Source: WVZL01 sp041862375
GTDB lineage: Bacteria > Acidobacteriota > Aminicenantia > Aminicenantales > Aminicenantaceae
DNA: 51,627 nucleotides
Direction: 5' to 3'
Assembly: GCA_041862375.1 (NCBI GenBank)
Contig: JBGVTE010000080.1
Span: 1-51,627, forward strand
In this document: positions 41,576-50,157 of the stretch, piece by piece
Position numbering within the stretch: the first letter of the stretch is position 1
Layout of the letters: the number at the start of each line of letters is the position of its first letter
Position numbers and translations under genes: made by a program
The notes under the pieces: model-generated
What the model was told of the DNA's origin: nothing
What the model saw: only the letters and a program-made list of their open reading frames with translations
The model's database searches: none

Positions 41576-42638
41576 AAGAAGGCGAGACCAGTACAAGACT
41601 AGGATCAAAGAAGAATTTCCCGAAATTCTCAATTTTGGAAACAAAAAATTCACAAAAAAGCTTTCCCTGAGGTATGGAGAAAATCCTGGATATCCCGCAG
41701 CTTTTTACCAGGAAGACGGAGCATCTGGACCTAATATGGCTGGATTGGAAGTCCTGCAGGAAGGGATAAAGGGACTGGGTTATATAAACATAGCAGATAT
41801 GGATCTTGGCCAGAGGCTTGTTAAAAAATTATCCGAAATCTACCCGGATAAATTGATATGTGTCCAGGTAAAGCATGAGATGCCGAGTGGAGCAGCTATG
41901 GGGATTAAGCCGGTTGAAACCTTTGAAAAGTCATGGAAATGTGACTCTCTTTCCAATTTTGGCAGCGTGAATGTATTTAACTACGAAATAAATAAAACCT
42001 TAGCAGCGCTTTTGGTTGAGAGTCAGAGAAATATTGAAGTAGTCTATTCAACAGGATATTCTCCTGAAGCTTTGAATGTTCTGGCCTCAAGAAAAGTTTT
42101 GAGGGTTGTTAGAATGGGAGCATCGTTCGAAGAGCAGGCGGTTGACAGTGGTCTTGAATTTAAAAGACTGGCTGGAGGCCTTCTTGTTCAAAAAAGGTTT
42201 GACTCAAAGATCATTTCGTCTGAGTATGTGGATGTAGCCTCTGAGAGAAAACCGACACATGATGAGATTGAAGCTGCAATATTCAACTGGATAGTAGCTT
42301 CTTACACGAGGTCCAATGCTGTAGTTATAGGTACAAAAGACAAAGTCCATGGAATAGGCTCAGGGCAGCGAAGCAGGATAGATGCTGCAGAGGATGCTAT
42401 TAGATTTTCAAAAAGAGGCTATGGTTCAAAAGGTTGTGTAATGGCCTCTGATGCATTTATGCCCTTTCCGGATGTAGTTGAGCTTGCGGCCAAAAACGGA
42501 ATAACTGCTATAATCTACCCACTAGGCTCAGTAAGAGATCAGGAAGTCATAGACAAGGCTGATGATTACGACATGGCTATGATTATAACCAGAAAGCCTG
42601 GAGATATAGAAAGTGAAAGATGTTTTCTACACAGGTAG
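41559..42638 (+). CDS. purH: AICAR formyltransferase (standalone PurH C-terminal type)
   Basis: A 359-residue protein. It contains LRYGENPGYPAAFYQ, VKHEMPSGAAMGI (the KHxxPSG active-site region), TRSNAVVIG, and GIGSGQRSRIDAAEDAI...FMPFPDVVELAAKNGITAIIYPLGSVRDQEV with the terminal RCFLHR. All belong to the transformylase half of PurH, and the N-terminal MGS-like cyclohydrolase half is missing. It formylates AICAR with 10-formyl-tetrahydrofolate. Translation is coupled to the IMP cyclohydrolase by overlap, with GGATGAGG near the start. This split is known in archaea and some anaerobic bacteria. Confidence 0.88.
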   Translation: MKDLDKRRRDQYKTRIKEEFPEILNFGNKKFTKKLSLRYGENPGYPAAFYQEDGASGPNMAGLEVLQEGIKGLGYINIADMDLGQRLVKKLSEIYPDKLICVQVKHEMPSGAAMGIKPVETFEKSWKCDSLSNFGSVNVFNYEINKTLAALLVESQRNIEVVYSTGYSPEALNVLASRKVLRVVRMGASFEEQAVDSGLEFKRLAGGLLVQKRFDSKIISSEYVDVASERKPTHDEIEAAIFNWIVASYTRSNAVVIGTKDKVHGIGSGQRSRIDAAEDAIRFSKRGYGSKGCVMASDAFMPFPDVVELAAKNGITAIIYPLGSVRDQEVIDKADDYDMAMIITRKPGDIESERCFLHR

Positions 42639-42723
42639 ATAAACTAAAGCTCATTAAATGCTTTTATTGATTATATATAGGAGTAAGCGAATAAATATGA
42701 ATCCACTGGCTTCCCGGACTTTG

Positions 42724-42752
42724 TTGACTCCTGCTGATATTAAAAGTACTTT
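42724..42752 (+). promoter_or_regulatory. Possible promoter of the LigD-type phosphoesterase gene
   Basis: TTGACT (42724-42729), a 17-bp spacer and TACTTT (42747-42752) lie 32 bases before the ATG at 42785. The same TACTTT -10 form is seen at 1754. No strong ribosome binding site follows. Confidence 0.4.
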
Positions 42753-42784
42753 CTTTTGCAACCATTATTTTATGCTGTGAAATC

Positions 42785-43258
42785 ATGGGATTAAAGGAAT
42801 ACAGAGAAAAGAGAAATTTTAGTAAAACCCAAGAGCCAGCGCCTCGAGAAATAATAACCGTTCAAAAGCCAGCAGGTCTTGTTTACGTAATCCAGCGGCA
42901 TCGAGCTTCTCACCTTCATTATGATTTACGGCTGGAAGAAAAGGGAATCCTCAAAAGCTGGGCCATTCCAAAAACACCTCCCTTAGAAGAAGGAGTAAAG
43001 AGACTGGCAGTACAAACCGAGGATCATCCCTACGAATATAAGGATTTTGAAGGAGTGATACCAGACGGAGAATACGGTGCTGGAACAGTTGAAATCTGGG
43101 ATAGGGGAGAATATGTTCCGGTTGAATCACAAACTTTCAAGAAAATTATGAAAATAAAAGGAGAGAAACTACGAGGAAAATACTGTCTGATAAAGCTCAA
43201 TCCCAAAAAAATAGAGGACAAAAATTGGCTGTTCTTTAAACTCAAGAATAAAGAATGA
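42785..43258 (+). CDS. Standalone LigD-type 3'-phosphoesterase
   Basis: A 157-residue protein matching the phosphoesterase (PE) domain of bacterial DNA ligase D: VIQRHRASHLHYDLRLEEKG, SWAIPKTPP, RLAVQTEDHPYEYKDFEG and IPDGEYGAGTVEIWDRGEY. The histidines and acidic residues of the first and third motifs form the manganese/phosphate site. In NHEJ systems this activity trims 3'-phosphates and ribonucleotides at DNA ends. Here there is no attached ligase or polymerase domain and no ku gene in the window, so it acts alone or with partners elsewhere. It is cytoplasmic. It precedes the small DUF3330 and superoxide reductase genes, hinting at a damage-response neighbourhood. Confidence 0.9.
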   Translation: MGLKEYREKRNFSKTQEPAPREIITVQKPAGLVYVIQRHRASHLHYDLRLEEKGILKSWAIPKTPPLEEGVKRLAVQTEDHPYEYKDFEGVIPDGEYGAGTVEIWDRGEYVPVESQTFKKIMKIKGEKLRGKYCLIKLNPKKIEDKNWLFFKLKNKE

Positions 43259-43301
43259 TTTAATCAAACTAAAATTTCATGTATGCATAAGGAGGGAAAG
43301 A

Positions 43302-43469
43302 ATGAAGGAAGATATAGAAAAGATATCCTGCCATGTTTGTAAAAAAATAATCCCCAAGGCTGCTGCTCTTCATGCAGAAGGGGAAGCGTATGTACACTAT
43401 TTCTGTGAATCAGAGTGCTTGGATTACTGGAAAAAAGAGAAAAAGGCAGAAAGAAAAAAGAGGCAGTAA
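43302..43469 (+). CDS. Small DUF3330-type cysteine protein
   Basis: A 55-residue protein with an excellent ribosome binding site (AAGGAGGG at 43289-43296). It reads KISCHVCKKIIPKAAALHAE, then YVHYFCESECLDYWKKE, with two CxxC/CxxxC pairs (Cys10, 13, 35, 39) that probably bind one zinc. The tail is very basic (KKEKKAERKKRQ). The CxxCxKxIPxxAAxxxEGxxYVxYFCxxxC pattern is that of DUF3330, seen near metal- or stress-related genes. It sits 44 bases after the LigD-type phosphoesterase and about 110 before superoxide reductase. Function unknown. Confidence 0.7.
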   Translation: MKEDIEKISCHVCKKIIPKAAALHAEGEAYVHYFCESECLDYWKKEKKAERKKRQ

Positions 43470-43535
43470 TTACCGATATTTCGTTCAATAAAGTCTAGTA
43501 TAAAACATTGAAAATTTCTAAGTATCTAAAAATAA

Positions 43536-43553
43536 GAGTTTGTCCCAAAGTGA
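43536..43553. repeat. 18-bp dispersed repeat, copy 1
   Basis: GAGTTTGTCCCAAAGTGA is repeated exactly at 51504-51521. Here it lies 28 bases before the superoxide reductase start. Confidence 0.6.
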
Positions 43554-43581
43554 AAAGATTTAACATATATAGGAGGTTATA

Positions 43582-43959
43582 ATGTGCAAAGATGACATTT
43601 TTTGTGGGATAAACAAAGCTAAAACAGCCAATGTAGATGATATGACCGATTTAGAAAAAAAGCATACACCTGTTATAGAAGCTCCAGAAAAAGTAAAAAA
43701 AAGTGAGCCTTTCGAAGTTTATGTAGAAGTTGGAAGATACATGAAACATCCCAATGAGAATGCTCATTTTATTGAATGGATAGAGCTGTTTTCAGGTGAT
43801 ACTTTTCTGGCTCGAGTAGACCTAGTCCCCAGATTAACTGAACCCAGGGTTAAATTTGTTGTGTCCCTGGACCATTCCCATCCATTGATTGCTAAAGAAA
43901 GATGCAATCTTCATGGATTATGGGAAAGCGCTTCTGTAGAGATTCAGGTTGAAGAGTAA
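43582..43959 (+). CDS. Superoxide reductase (neelaredoxin-type)
   Basis: A 125-residue protein with AGGAGG upstream. The iron centre ligands are His28 in EKKHTPVIE, His56 in KHPNE, His62 in AHFIEW, and Cys108 and His111 in CNLHGLWES. The Glu25-Lys26/27 pair next to His28 is the usual substrate loop. Only two cysteines (2 and 8) occur at the N-terminus, so the desulforedoxin centre of two-iron enzymes is absent. It reduces superoxide to hydrogen peroxide with electrons from rubredoxin, without making oxygen, as in anaerobes. Cytoplasmic. Confidence 0.92.
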   Translation: MCKDDIFCGINKAKTANVDDMTDLEKKHTPVIEAPEKVKKSEPFEVYVEVGRYMKHPNENAHFIEWIELFSGDTFLARVDLVPRLTEPRVKFVVSLDHSHPLIAKERCNLHGLWESASVEIQVEE

Positions 43960-44457
43960 AAAAGCCCTCTAGTAATTTCTTAAAATTATTATTTTAAATT
44001 CTACCATATCTAAGTAATCCAGTCTTAGGTATTAATATATACAAATAAAAAATACTTACTGCCCTCCTTTGAATTCTTTTTTGCCCTTCCCCTGAAAACA
44101 AACCTAATATATTAAAAATTATAGCTGAAATGAGTGATTGGAAGAAATCTGTCTGCCAGCATTTTGGCAAAAGTTGGCAACTGATTTTTTGCAATTTATC
44201 CATTATATGTTATATAGAAAGCAAGATTAAAATCATTTCGAGACAAAGGAGAAATTAAAAGGGAAAAACTTTTCCAGTTCATCAGTTCTCTAAAAATAAG
44301 AAATTCTGACATATTTATTTCAAAAAGAAATACAAAAGAAAAAGAATGACCAAAAGAGAAACCAGGGCAGAGAGAAAGATAAAATACATGTAGAAATAGA
44401 GTTTGAAAATCCATATAATTCTTTCAACAAAACCTTCAAGAGGAGGTACTTTTAATC
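43960..44457. other. AT-rich intergenic region, no gene recognised
   Basis: Nearly 500 bases without a convincing gene. Short open frames on both strands lack ribosome binding sites and family patterns. A small GGAAAA/TTTTCC stem is at 44262-44275, and a TATAAT at 44414-44419 has no good -35. The strong GAGGAGG before 44458 belongs to the serine hydrolase. Confidence 0.4.
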
Positions 44458-46131
44458 ATGAAAATGTTATGTAGGTTAAAGATAGTTTTCACTATTGTGT
44501 TACTGCTGAATATTACTCTGCTTGCTGCTGCTGATGTTAGAACGGATAAAGTAGACAGGCTTTTATCTCAATGGGATAATCCAAATTCTCCTGGATGCGC
44601 TCTTGCCATTATAAAAGACGGGAAAATCATGTACAAACGTGGCTACGGCATGTCTAATCTGGAACTCAACGTTCTTATTTCTCCAAAGACAGTATTTTAT
44701 ACAGGTTCAGTTTCAAAACAATTCGTAGCCATGAGTATTGCTTTGCTGGCAGAGAAGGGGATGCTTTCTCTTGAAGATGATATAAGCAAGTATATTCCAG
44801 AAATGCCTGATTATGGAACTCCGATAAAAATTCGTCACCTTGTTAACCATACAAGTGGACTACGTGATTACCTCAGCCTTCTGGATATTGCAGGTATAGA
44901 CTTTGGCAGTTTTCATGAGGAAGATGTGATCGAGCTTATATCCCGCCAGAAGGAATTAAATTTTAAGCCAGGAGAGAAGTATCTTTACAGCAACTCAGGT
45001 TATTTTCTGATGGCAGTAATCGTTGAGAGAGTAAGTGGTAAAAGCCTTCGGCAGTTTGCTGAGGAAAATATATTTAGGCCTCTTAAGATGAAGAACTCTC
45101 ATTTCCATGATGATTATACAGTGCTTATAAAAAACAGGGCCTCGGGTTATTTCCCTGCAGGAAAAAAGAAGTTTAAGAATTTTATTTCTACATTTGACTG
45201 TGTTGGTTCAGGTGGTCTGTTCACTTCAGTAGAAGACCTTTTTCTTTGGGATCAGAATTTTTACCATTACAAAGTGGGAGGTAAAGATGTGATCGAGCTT
45301 ATGCACACCAGAGGAACTTTGAACAGCGGCAAAGAAATCAATTATGCATTTGCACTAAACATAGGAAATTACAAAGGATTAAAGACTGTAAGCCATGGAG
45401 GTGCTTTAGGGGGCTACAGGTCAGCACTGATACGATTTCCTGAACAGAATTTTTCTGTCATCTGTCTTTCCAACCTCAGTTCCTTTAATCCTATGCGTAT
45501 CTCCCAGAAAGTAGCTGATATCTACCTTGCTGATTATTTTAAAGAGGTAGTTAAATCTGAGAAAAAGCCTGAAGAGGATATGTTCATCAAGCTTCCGCAA
45601 GCAAAGCTAAAAGAAAAAGTTGGCACTTATATTCAGCCAAAATCAGAGAATATGATAAGATTGTTCATGAAAGACGGGACATTGTTCTTTAGAATACATG
45701 ATCAAAATTACCCCTTAGCTGCTGTGAGCGAGACAGAATTTCAAGCCTTGAATGAATCTGTCAATTTTTTACTTAAGTTTGAAAGACAGAGCAAAGGAAA
45801 GCCATTACTCCTGCATGTTCATCAGGAGGGAGAAAAGCCAGCTACTTATGAATTGTTCAAAATGCCGCAGCTTACTCCTGGCCAGTTTAATGAGTATGCG
45901 GGAGATTACTACAGTGAGGAGCTTCAGGTTTTCTTCAAGCTCCGTCTAAAAAAAGGTGAACTGTATTTTGTTCATAAAAACGCCCCTGGAGCTCCTTTGC
46001 AGCCAACCTTCAAAGATAAATTTAATGTAAAGGGCTTTAAAATTCATTTTATTCGAAACGATAAGAACGAAATATCTGGTTTTAGGCTTGATGCGGGGCG
46101 GGTTAAAAACCTTATGTTTGATATTAAATAA
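44458..46131 (+). CDS. Exported serine hydrolase of the class C beta-lactamase family
   Basis: A 557-residue protein with GAGGAGG upstream and a signal peptide (1-25). The catalytic motifs of the penicillin-binding-like esterase family are Ser84 and Lys87 in TGSVSKQF, Tyr177 and Asn179 in LYSNSGY, and HGGALGGYRS in place of the KTG box (about 307-316). After the catalytic domain (to about 365) there are two beta-rich C-terminal repeats of about 100 residues each. These resemble lipocalin-like domains often found after such hydrolases. It may act as a D-aminopeptidase or esterase on peptidoglycan fragments or D-peptides in the periplasm rather than as a resistance enzyme. Confidence 0.88.
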   Translation: MKMLCRLKIVFTIVLLLNITLLAAADVRTDKVDRLLSQWDNPNSPGCALAIIKDGKIMYKRGYGMSNLELNVLISPKTVFYTGSVSKQFVAMSIALLAEKGMLSLEDDISKYIPEMPDYGTPIKIRHLVNHTSGLRDYLSLLDIAGIDFGSFHEEDVIELISRQKELNFKPGEKYLYSNSGYFLMAVIVERVSGKSLRQFAEENIFRPLKMKNSHFHDDYTVLIKNRASGYFPAGKKKFKNFISTFDCVGSGGLFTSVEDLFLWDQNFYHYKVGGKDVIELMHTRGTLNSGKEINYAFALNIGNYKGLKTVSHGGALGGYRSALIRFPEQNFSVICLSNLSSFNPMRISQKVADIYLADYFKEVVKSEKKPEEDMFIKLPQAKLKEKVGTYIQPKSENMIRLFMKDGTLFFRIHDQNYPLAAVSETEFQALNESVNFLLKFERQSKGKPLLLHVHQEGEKPATYELFKMPQLTPGQFNEYAGDYYSEELQVFFKLRLKKGELYFVHKNAPGAPLQPTFKDKFNVKGFKIHFIRNDKNEISGFRLDAGRVKNLMFDIK

Positions 46132-46156
46132 ATTGAAAAGAAAGAGGAGGTAATGC

Positions 46157-46507
46157 ATGGCTAAAATGCAAGCAAACCAAGAAAGAACATGGGGAATGTT
46201 AGCACATATTGCTGCACTGGCAGGATTCATTGTGCCTTTCGGCAACATCATAGGACCTTTAGTAATCTGGCTTATTAAGAAAGACGAATCGCCTTTTGTT
46301 GATGATCAGGGTAAAGAATCTTTAAATTTTCAGATATCGATTACTATCTACTGCATTGTTGCTGCTCTTCTGATTATCATAGTACTCGGCATTTTCATCT
46401 TAATCGGTTTGGCAATACTGGATATAGTATTGATTATTGTTGCTGCTGTAAAAGCAAATAACGGCGAGAAGTTCCGTTATCCATTGACCATACGTTTTGT
46501 TCGCTAA
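46157..46507 (+). CDS. DUF4870 (Tic20-like) membrane protein
   Basis: A 116-residue protein with AGAGGAGG upstream. The start TWGMLAHIAALAGFIVPFGN is followed by IIGPLVIWLIKKDESPFVDDQGKESLNFQIS, the DUF4870 signature, and then two more hydrophobic segments (60-80, 83-98). The family has four short membrane helices and no proven function. It lies 25 bases after the serine hydrolase gene and 92 before the permease gene. Confidence 0.88.
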   Translation: MAKMQANQERTWGMLAHIAALAGFIVPFGNIIGPLVIWLIKKDESPFVDDQGKESLNFQISITIYCIVAALLIIIVLGIFILIGLAILDIVLIIVAAVKANNGEKFRYPLTIRFVR

Positions 46508-46599
46508 AATTTTTCCTCTCTGAAAAACATAAATCAGAGCAAGTAAAAATTTATTTTCTTCTTAAAAAACCTTTCATTTTCGCAGAATAAGGAAAAAAT

Positions 46600-47124
46600 A
46601 TGATGGCTAAAAAGAGGAGGAACTCAAATATGCTGATACCCACAATAATAATGGCTATTTTGGCAGTTATTTTTATTTATGTTGGATATTCGAAAGGTCA
46701 AAATCAACACATCACAGGATTGAAATCGGCCTTGAATATGACATTACAGATTCTTCCCCTGTTAGTATGTGCATTTATAGTAGCAGGGATGGTTCGGGTG
46801 CTTCTTCCTCAGGAGCTTCTTTCTAGATGGATTGGAGAAGCATCAGGAATTCGAGGAATATTAATCGGTACAATTGCCGGAGGGCTAACTCCGGGAGGTC
46901 CATATGTCAGCTTGCCAGTTGTAGCTGGATTTTTACATTCTGGCGCTGGAGTCGGGACTTTGGTTGCCTATCTTACAGCCTGGTCCCTGTGGGCTGTGTC
47001 ACGTTTGCCCATGGAAATAGGAATATTAGGTTGGAAATTTAGCCTAATTCGCCTAGCCAGTACCTTTTTCTTTCCTCCAATCGCAGGATTGATAGCCCAA
47101 GGATTTTTTTCAGGTATAAAATAG
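46600..47124 (+). CDS. Short permease of the UPF0718/YraQ-like group
   Basis: A 174-residue protein starting at ATG 46600 or the adjacent 46603, after AAGGAAAAAAT. There are about five hydrophobic segments. The glycine/proline-rich block GTIAGGLTPGGPYVSLPVVAG is typical of DUF318/UPF0718 permeases. Full-length family members have about 300-350 residues with two such halves, so this is a half-size form that may work as a dimer. It could export a metal or metalloid or a small solute, but no partner is adjacent. The gene lies 11 bases before the M1 peptidase. Confidence 0.75.
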   Translation: MMAKKRRNSNMLIPTIIMAILAVIFIYVGYSKGQNQHITGLKSALNMTLQILPLLVCAFIVAGMVRVLLPQELLSRWIGEASGIRGILIGTIAGGLTPGGPYVSLPVVAGFLHSGAGVGTLVAYLTAWSLWAVSRLPMEIGILGWKFSLIRLASTFFFPPIAGLIAQGFFSGIK

Positions 47125-47135
47125 AGGAGGGAAAA

Positions 47136-49250
47136 ATGAAACCAATAAAAATTTCAATGTTGTCTTTATTTTTAGTAGTTGGATTGGTCCTGCATACTGT
47201 AGAAAGTTTAGAAGCACAGTTAAAAATAAGCGTTATCCGCTATGAAATATGGGTTGAGCTTGATGATCAGAGAAAGATGCTCTATGGAAGAGAAAACATC
47301 TCATGGTTAAACACTACCCAAGATGAAGTTCAGGATATGTGGTTTCACCTCTTTTATAATGCTTTTAAAAATGAAAGAAGCACCCTGCTTCAGGAGTCAC
47401 GAGAGGAACTTTTGGGTGCGCTCGGAATAAAAATAGAGGATGGGGAATGGGGATGGATTGATGTCACGAGTATTAAACTGGCTGATGGAAGAGATTTGAG
47501 GCCTACTGCAGAGTTTGTTACAAGGGATAAACCTGTTCATCCTGATGATCAAACAGTTATGTGTGTTGAGTTTCCAGAGCCCGTAAAGCCAGGAGAGGAA
47601 GTCCATCTCCTACTTGAATTCAAGTCGAAAATTCCAAAAGGCATATTACGCACTGGGTATTACCAGGATTCTTACTTCATTGCCCAGTGGTTTCCGAAGC
47701 CAGGTGTCTATGAGGAAGGCAAAGGATGGAACTGTCACGAATATCATCTAAACTCAGAGTTCTATGCAGATTTTGCGGACTTCACTGTTCATATAACTGT
47801 GCCTGAAAATTTTGTAGTTGGAGCTTCTGGGAAGCAAGTCGGTGAATTAAGAGATAGTGATACAAACGCTGTAACTTATACTTTCTACCAGGACAATATA
47901 CACGACTTTGCCTGGACAGCAGATTCTGATTTCATAAAAGTGGAAAGGGATTTTATCGCTGAAGACGAAATCAGCCGCAAAGAGTATGAAGAAGCAGCTC
48001 GAAAGCTTCAGCTTCCTGTCGAAAACATAAAACTTAAAGATATGAAGATGATTCTTCTCATAGAACCTGAGCACAGGAGCCAAATAGAAAGGCATTTTAA
48101 GGCCTTGAAGATGGCTGTTAAATATTATGGCTTGTGGTATGGACCTTATCCTTACGAAACCATAACCATGGTTGACCCTCCGTTCAGAACAAAAAGTGGA
48201 GGAATGGAATATCCAACCTTTTTTACAGCAGGGACAGCTATTCTCAGGAGCAAAGAAGTGCTTTCGCCTGAAGGCGTAATCATCCATGAGTTTGGCCATG
48301 GATACTGGTACGGGCTGTGTGCAAACAATGAATTCGAGGAGGCTTGGCTCGATGAAGGCATTAATTCATATTCTACAGGAAAAGTTGCTGGGAAGGCCTA
48401 CGGAAAAGGTGCACTTCCTTTTACTTTCAGAAGGATGCCGCTTGCCTGGTTTTTAAAACTTCCCAAGTATTATGATGATGAATTTGATCGTGCCGTAGCA
48501 ATACATGTGGTTGAGCTTGATCCTATTACAACACATTCCTGGAAGTTTTATAACAGAGGTAGTTATGCCTTGAACGTTTATATGAGAGCTTCAACATGCT
48601 TGCACACTCTCGAAAGATTAGTCGGTGAGGATACGATGCTTCGAATTCTACGAACATTCCAGATGTACTTTCGCTATAAACATCCCCGGACTGAAGATTT
48701 TATCCAGGTGGTCAATGAGGTATCGGGGCAAGATTTAACCTGGTTTTTTGAAGAGTTATTTTTTAAAACTTTGAACTTTGACTATGGAATATGTTCTCTT
48801 ACTTCATCCGAAAAAGATAAGCATGTTCGTGGATTTTTTGATATTAACGGTGAAAAAGAAGAATTTACTCAAGAAAAGGTTGAAAAAATAAAAGCTGAGG
48901 AAAAGAAATCTGGCAAGAGGGAGATATATGTGACAGAAGTTACAGTGAGGCGATTCGGGGAGGCAAAACTGGGTGGCGATGTCTTGATGAAGTTAAGAGT
49001 TGTTTTTGAAGACGGTTCAGAAGAAATTGTAAATTGGGATGGTCAGAAAAGGTGGGAAAAATTTACTTTTAAAAAGCCAGCAAAAGCAAAGTTTGCCCAG
49101 ATTGATCCTGATAAGATCTGGCTCATTGATTCAAATTTAAGCAATAACAGCCTAAAAAGGAAATCATCGAAGGGAGGAATTTTCCGCCTTACGAGTGGAA
49201 TCCTCTTTTTAATCCAGAATTTCCTTCAGTGTATTAGCAGCTTCAGTTAA
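47136..49250 (+). CDS. Exported M1-family zinc aminopeptidase
   Basis: A 704-residue protein with GAGGAGGG upstream and a signal peptide (1-27). The zinc site is H384-E385-H388 in HEFGHGYW with the third ligand Glu407 in AWLDEGINSYS, the HExxH-(18)-E of gluzincins. The exopeptidase-type GGMEY motif (355-359) is just upstream, and Tyr476 or a nearby residue in FYNRGSYALNVY would stabilise the transition state. The N-terminal beta domain (30-250) is of the M1 type. The end of the protein is beta-rich and has a hydrophobic tail (ILFLIQNFLQCISSFS) that may anchor it. It removes N-terminal residues of peptides outside the cytoplasm. Confidence 0.9.
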   Translation: MKPIKISMLSLFLVVGLVLHTVESLEAQLKISVIRYEIWVELDDQRKMLYGRENISWLNTTQDEVQDMWFHLFYNAFKNERSTLLQESREELLGALGIKIEDGEWGWIDVTSIKLADGRDLRPTAEFVTRDKPVHPDDQTVMCVEFPEPVKPGEEVHLLLEFKSKIPKGILRTGYYQDSYFIAQWFPKPGVYEEGKGWNCHEYHLNSEFYADFADFTVHITVPENFVVGASGKQVGELRDSDTNAVTYTFYQDNIHDFAWTADSDFIKVERDFIAEDEISRKEYEEAARKLQLPVENIKLKDMKMILLIEPEHRSQIERHFKALKMAVKYYGLWYGPYPYETITMVDPPFRTKSGGMEYPTFFTAGTAILRSKEVLSPEGVIIHEFGHGYWYGLCANNEFEEAWLDEGINSYSTGKVAGKAYGKGALPFTFRRMPLAWFLKLPKYYDDEFDRAVAIHVVELDPITTHSWKFYNRGSYALNVYMRASTCLHTLERLVGEDTMLRILRTFQMYFRYKHPRTEDFIQVVNEVSGQDLTWFFEELFFKTLNFDYGICSLTSSEKDKHVRGFFDINGEKEEFTQEKVEKIKAEEKKSGKREIYVTEVTVRRFGEAKLGGDVLMKLRVVFEDGSEEIVNWDGQKRWEKFTFKKPAKAKFAQIDPDKIWLIDSNLSNNSLKRKSSKGGIFRLTSGILFLIQNFLQCISSFS

Positions 49251-49264
49251 GAAAGGAGCGAGAT

Positions 49265-50140
49265 ATGAGTGTTTTTAGACTGCTTATCCAAGGCATTAAA
49301 ACTACTAACAGTAAAGGAAGAATCGTACTTTACCTCTGGATCACTAATTTCGTATTCTCGCTCGTTATAGTCGCTCCTTTCTACTTTTTGCTCAGCAAGG
49401 AATTCTCCCGCTCATTAATAGGGAATAAACTAGGTGCAGGATTTGATCTTTTATGGCTCGGTGATCTTTTTTATAAATTTAATAATATTCCTCCAGCACT
49501 AATCGGATGGTTTCTTGTCCCCGGGATACTCTTTCTACTCCTCTACATGTTTCTCAACGGAGGTATAATCGGCAGAATTGTTGCGCAGAGAGAAAGTGTA
49601 AATTTTAGTAATTTTTTTGGCGATTGTGGTAAATATTTTTTGTGTTTTTTCAGGATATTTTTAATCTCGCTTATTGGATATGCACTTGTCTTTGGTGTTA
49701 TTTACAGGTACATATCTGAACTTTTCGAGTTATGGACGGATAATGCTTCCACTGAATGGCCTTTAATTATTTCCTCAAATATCAAATTCCTTATCTTAAT
49801 ACTCCTTTTTTCAATAATCAGGATGTTTTTTGATTATGCGAGAGTCAGTGTCGTAGTAGAAGACAGCAGAAGAGCCATAAGGGCTACAATATTAAGTTTA
49901 TCTTTTGTAGGAAAGAGATTTTTTAAAGCTTGGTTTCTCTATCTTCTTGTGGGAATCATTAGTCTCATTTTTTTCGCAGTTTGTCTCAGAATATCCAGGA
50001 TTTTGCCTTCATCGGGATTACTTATAATCGTGGTTTTTCTCTGGCATCAGATATATATTCTCTCAAGAATGTGGACAAAAATGCTTTTCTTTTCCTCAGA
50101 ATACCATTTCTTTTATCAAGAAAAAATTTCTCTGTACTGA
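49265..50140 (+). CDS. Multi-pass membrane protein of unknown function
   Basis: A 291-residue protein with AAAGGAG upstream, 14 bases after the M1 peptidase gene. About six hydrophobic segments are visible (22-45, 75-98, 122-148, 168-190, 222-242, 246-266). A motif-like stretch MFFDYARVSVVVEDSRRAIRA lies between the fourth and fifth. I do not recognise a named family; proteins with this DYAR-VxVVED pattern are generally hypothetical. Tight spacing on both sides (14 and 17 bases) says it is co-expressed with the M1 peptidase and the downstream PLP enzyme, so it may help transport or regulate peptides. Confidence 0.7.
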   Translation: MSVFRLLIQGIKTTNSKGRIVLYLWITNFVFSLVIVAPFYFLLSKEFSRSLIGNKLGAGFDLLWLGDLFYKFNNIPPALIGWFLVPGILFLLLYMFLNGGIIGRIVAQRESVNFSNFFGDCGKYFLCFFRIFLISLIGYALVFGVIYRYISELFELWTDNASTEWPLIISSNIKFLILILLFSIIRMFFDYARVSVVVEDSRRAIRATILSLSFVGKRFFKAWFLYLLVGIISLIFFAVCLRISRILPSSGLLIIVVFLWHQIYILSRMWTKMLFFSSEYHFFYQEKISLY

Positions 50141-50157
50141 AAGGAAACTTGTGTACC

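Noticed and set aside
42697..42780. 27-residue frame with GGAG upstream before the LigD-type gene
   Set aside because: It overlaps the probable promoter of the downstream gene and shows no recognisable pattern; too short to support.
43994..44414. Minus-strand frames of about 70 residues in the spacer before the serine hydrolase
   Set aside because: AT-rich, without ribosome binding sites or family resemblance; the hydrophobic look comes from T-rich codons.
44458..46131. Antibiotic-resistance beta-lactamase
   Set aside because: The KTG box is replaced by HGG and the protein has lipocalin-like C-terminal domains, which suit a housekeeping esterase or peptidase rather than a resistance enzyme.
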